A DNA stretch of 64,000 nucleotides. Source: Microbulbifer harenosus (GTDB taxonomy: Bacteria; Pseudomonadota; Gammaproteobacteria; Pseudomonadales; Cellvibrionaceae). How positions within the stretch are numbered: the stretch's first letter is position 1; each line of letters starts with the position of its first letter. The DNA is taken from assembly GCF_005771435.1 (NCBI RefSeq), contig NZ_VANI01000007.1, positions 124,001 through 188,000 of the forward strand, written 5' to 3'. The notes beneath the pieces are model-generated. The model was not told where the DNA came from. It did not search any database and worked only from the letters and a program-made list of their open reading frames with translations. Shown here in pieces: positions 63,671-64,000 of this stretch. The translations under genes were made by a program, and so were the position numbers.

Positions 63671-64000
63671 ATGGATCTCATTCATATACATTCAGACGAT
63701 AATGTCGCCGTTAGCAAAGCCCCCCTGCCCGCCGGAGCGCTGGTTAACTGGGGTGGCAACATGCTGCCACTGCTTTCCGATGTACCCGCGATGCATAAGG
63801 TCTGTGTGCGCGCCATCGGCGCCGGTGAAGCGGTAATCAAGTACGGCCAGGTTATTGGCTTTGCGCGGGAGGCCATTGCTCCCGGCACCCATGTACACGA
63901 ATACAACATGGAAGCCGGCAACCACCAGGTTGCGCACGAGTTCTGCAAGGACTACGTCCCCACAACGCTGGTACCGGAAGCTGAGCGCGCGACATTCATG
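63671..64000 (+). CDS. uxaA: altronate dehydratase, N-terminal part (cut by window end)
   Basis: The first 110 residues of a UxaA-type dehydratase, open to the window edge. The opening SAF-like domain is typical: HSDDNVAVSKAPLPAG, VPAMHKVCVRAIGAGEAVIKYGQVIGFA and IAPGTHVHEYNM with the His that helps bind metal. The full enzyme converts D-altronate to 2-keto-3-deoxygluconate. AGGACC precedes the ATG. It is transcribed away from the GntR regulator. The catalytic C-terminal domain lies outside the window, so a stand-alone SAF protein cannot be fully excluded. Confidence 0.85.
   Translation, partial: MDLIHIHSDDNVAVSKAPLPAGALVNWGGNMLPLLSDVPAMHKVCVRAIGAGEAVIKYGQVIGFAREAIAPGTHVHEYNMEAGNHQVAHEFCKDYVPTTLVPEAERATFM

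Overview
The window reads as a chromosomal segment of a plant- or algal-polysaccharide-degrading gammaproteobacterium, probably of the Cellvibrionales (Microbulbifer, Saccharophagus, Cellvibrio or Teredinibacter type). The clues are secreted pectinases built from catalytic and carbohydrate-binding modules joined by long polyserine linkers, TonB-dependent receptors with no SusD partner, a Gram-negative periplasmic nitrate reductase, and Pseudomonas-like REP palindromes. The genus is inferred from style, not from a marker gene. I saw no rRNA, tRNA, CRISPR array, transposase or phage gene.

Layout. (1) 1-9.7 kb, plus strand: a xylose locus with transaldolase, xylulokinase and xylose isomerase (tal-xylB-xylA), a LacI-family regulator, an IlvD/Edd-type xylonate dehydratase, then an FMN reductase and a pirin. 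A LacI-type palindrome lies just upstream of tal. (2) 9.8-33.3 kb, all minus strand: a secreted pectin-degrading array with a GH95 enzyme, a CE12 rhamnogalacturonan acetylesterase, a PL10 pectate lyase lipoprotein, a TonB-dependent receptor, a large lipoprotein of unknown function with an internally duplicated domain, a multidomain CE8 pectin methylesterase, a CE8-PL10 fusion, a PL1 lyase with two binding modules, and a second PL1 protein carrying two different PL1 domains. (3) 33.8-35.4 kb: a cytoplasmic GH13-like protein that has lost two of the three GH13 catalytic residues. (4) 35.8-44 kb: a TRAP transporter (dctM, dctQ, dctP), 2-keto-3-deoxygluconate kinase, and divergently glucuronate/galacturonate isomerase (uxaC) and a fructuronate reductase-type dehydrogenase (uxuB). 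(5) 44.2-48.5 kb: a compact napEDABC nitrate reductase operon. (6) 49-62.3 kb, minus strand: two TonB receptors, two GH28 polygalacturonases, kduD, kduI and a DUF4861-GH105 lipoprotein. (7) 62.5-64 kb: a FadR-type GntR regulator and, divergently, the start of altronate dehydratase (uxaA), cut by the window end.

How it works together. The secreted esterases and lyases de-esterify and cut pectin. Oligogalacturonides pass the outer membrane through the TonB receptors, GH105 and GH28 enzymes finish them, the TRAP system imports monomers, and KduI/KduD plus UxaC/UxuB/UxaA funnel saturated and unsaturated uronates to 2-keto-3-deoxygluconate, which KdgK phosphorylates. Short palindromes of the form TGGTNNNACCA occur upstream of many of these transcription units and fit the operator of the FadR-type regulator at the right end, so the whole region may be one regulon. 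This is an inference from the sequence.
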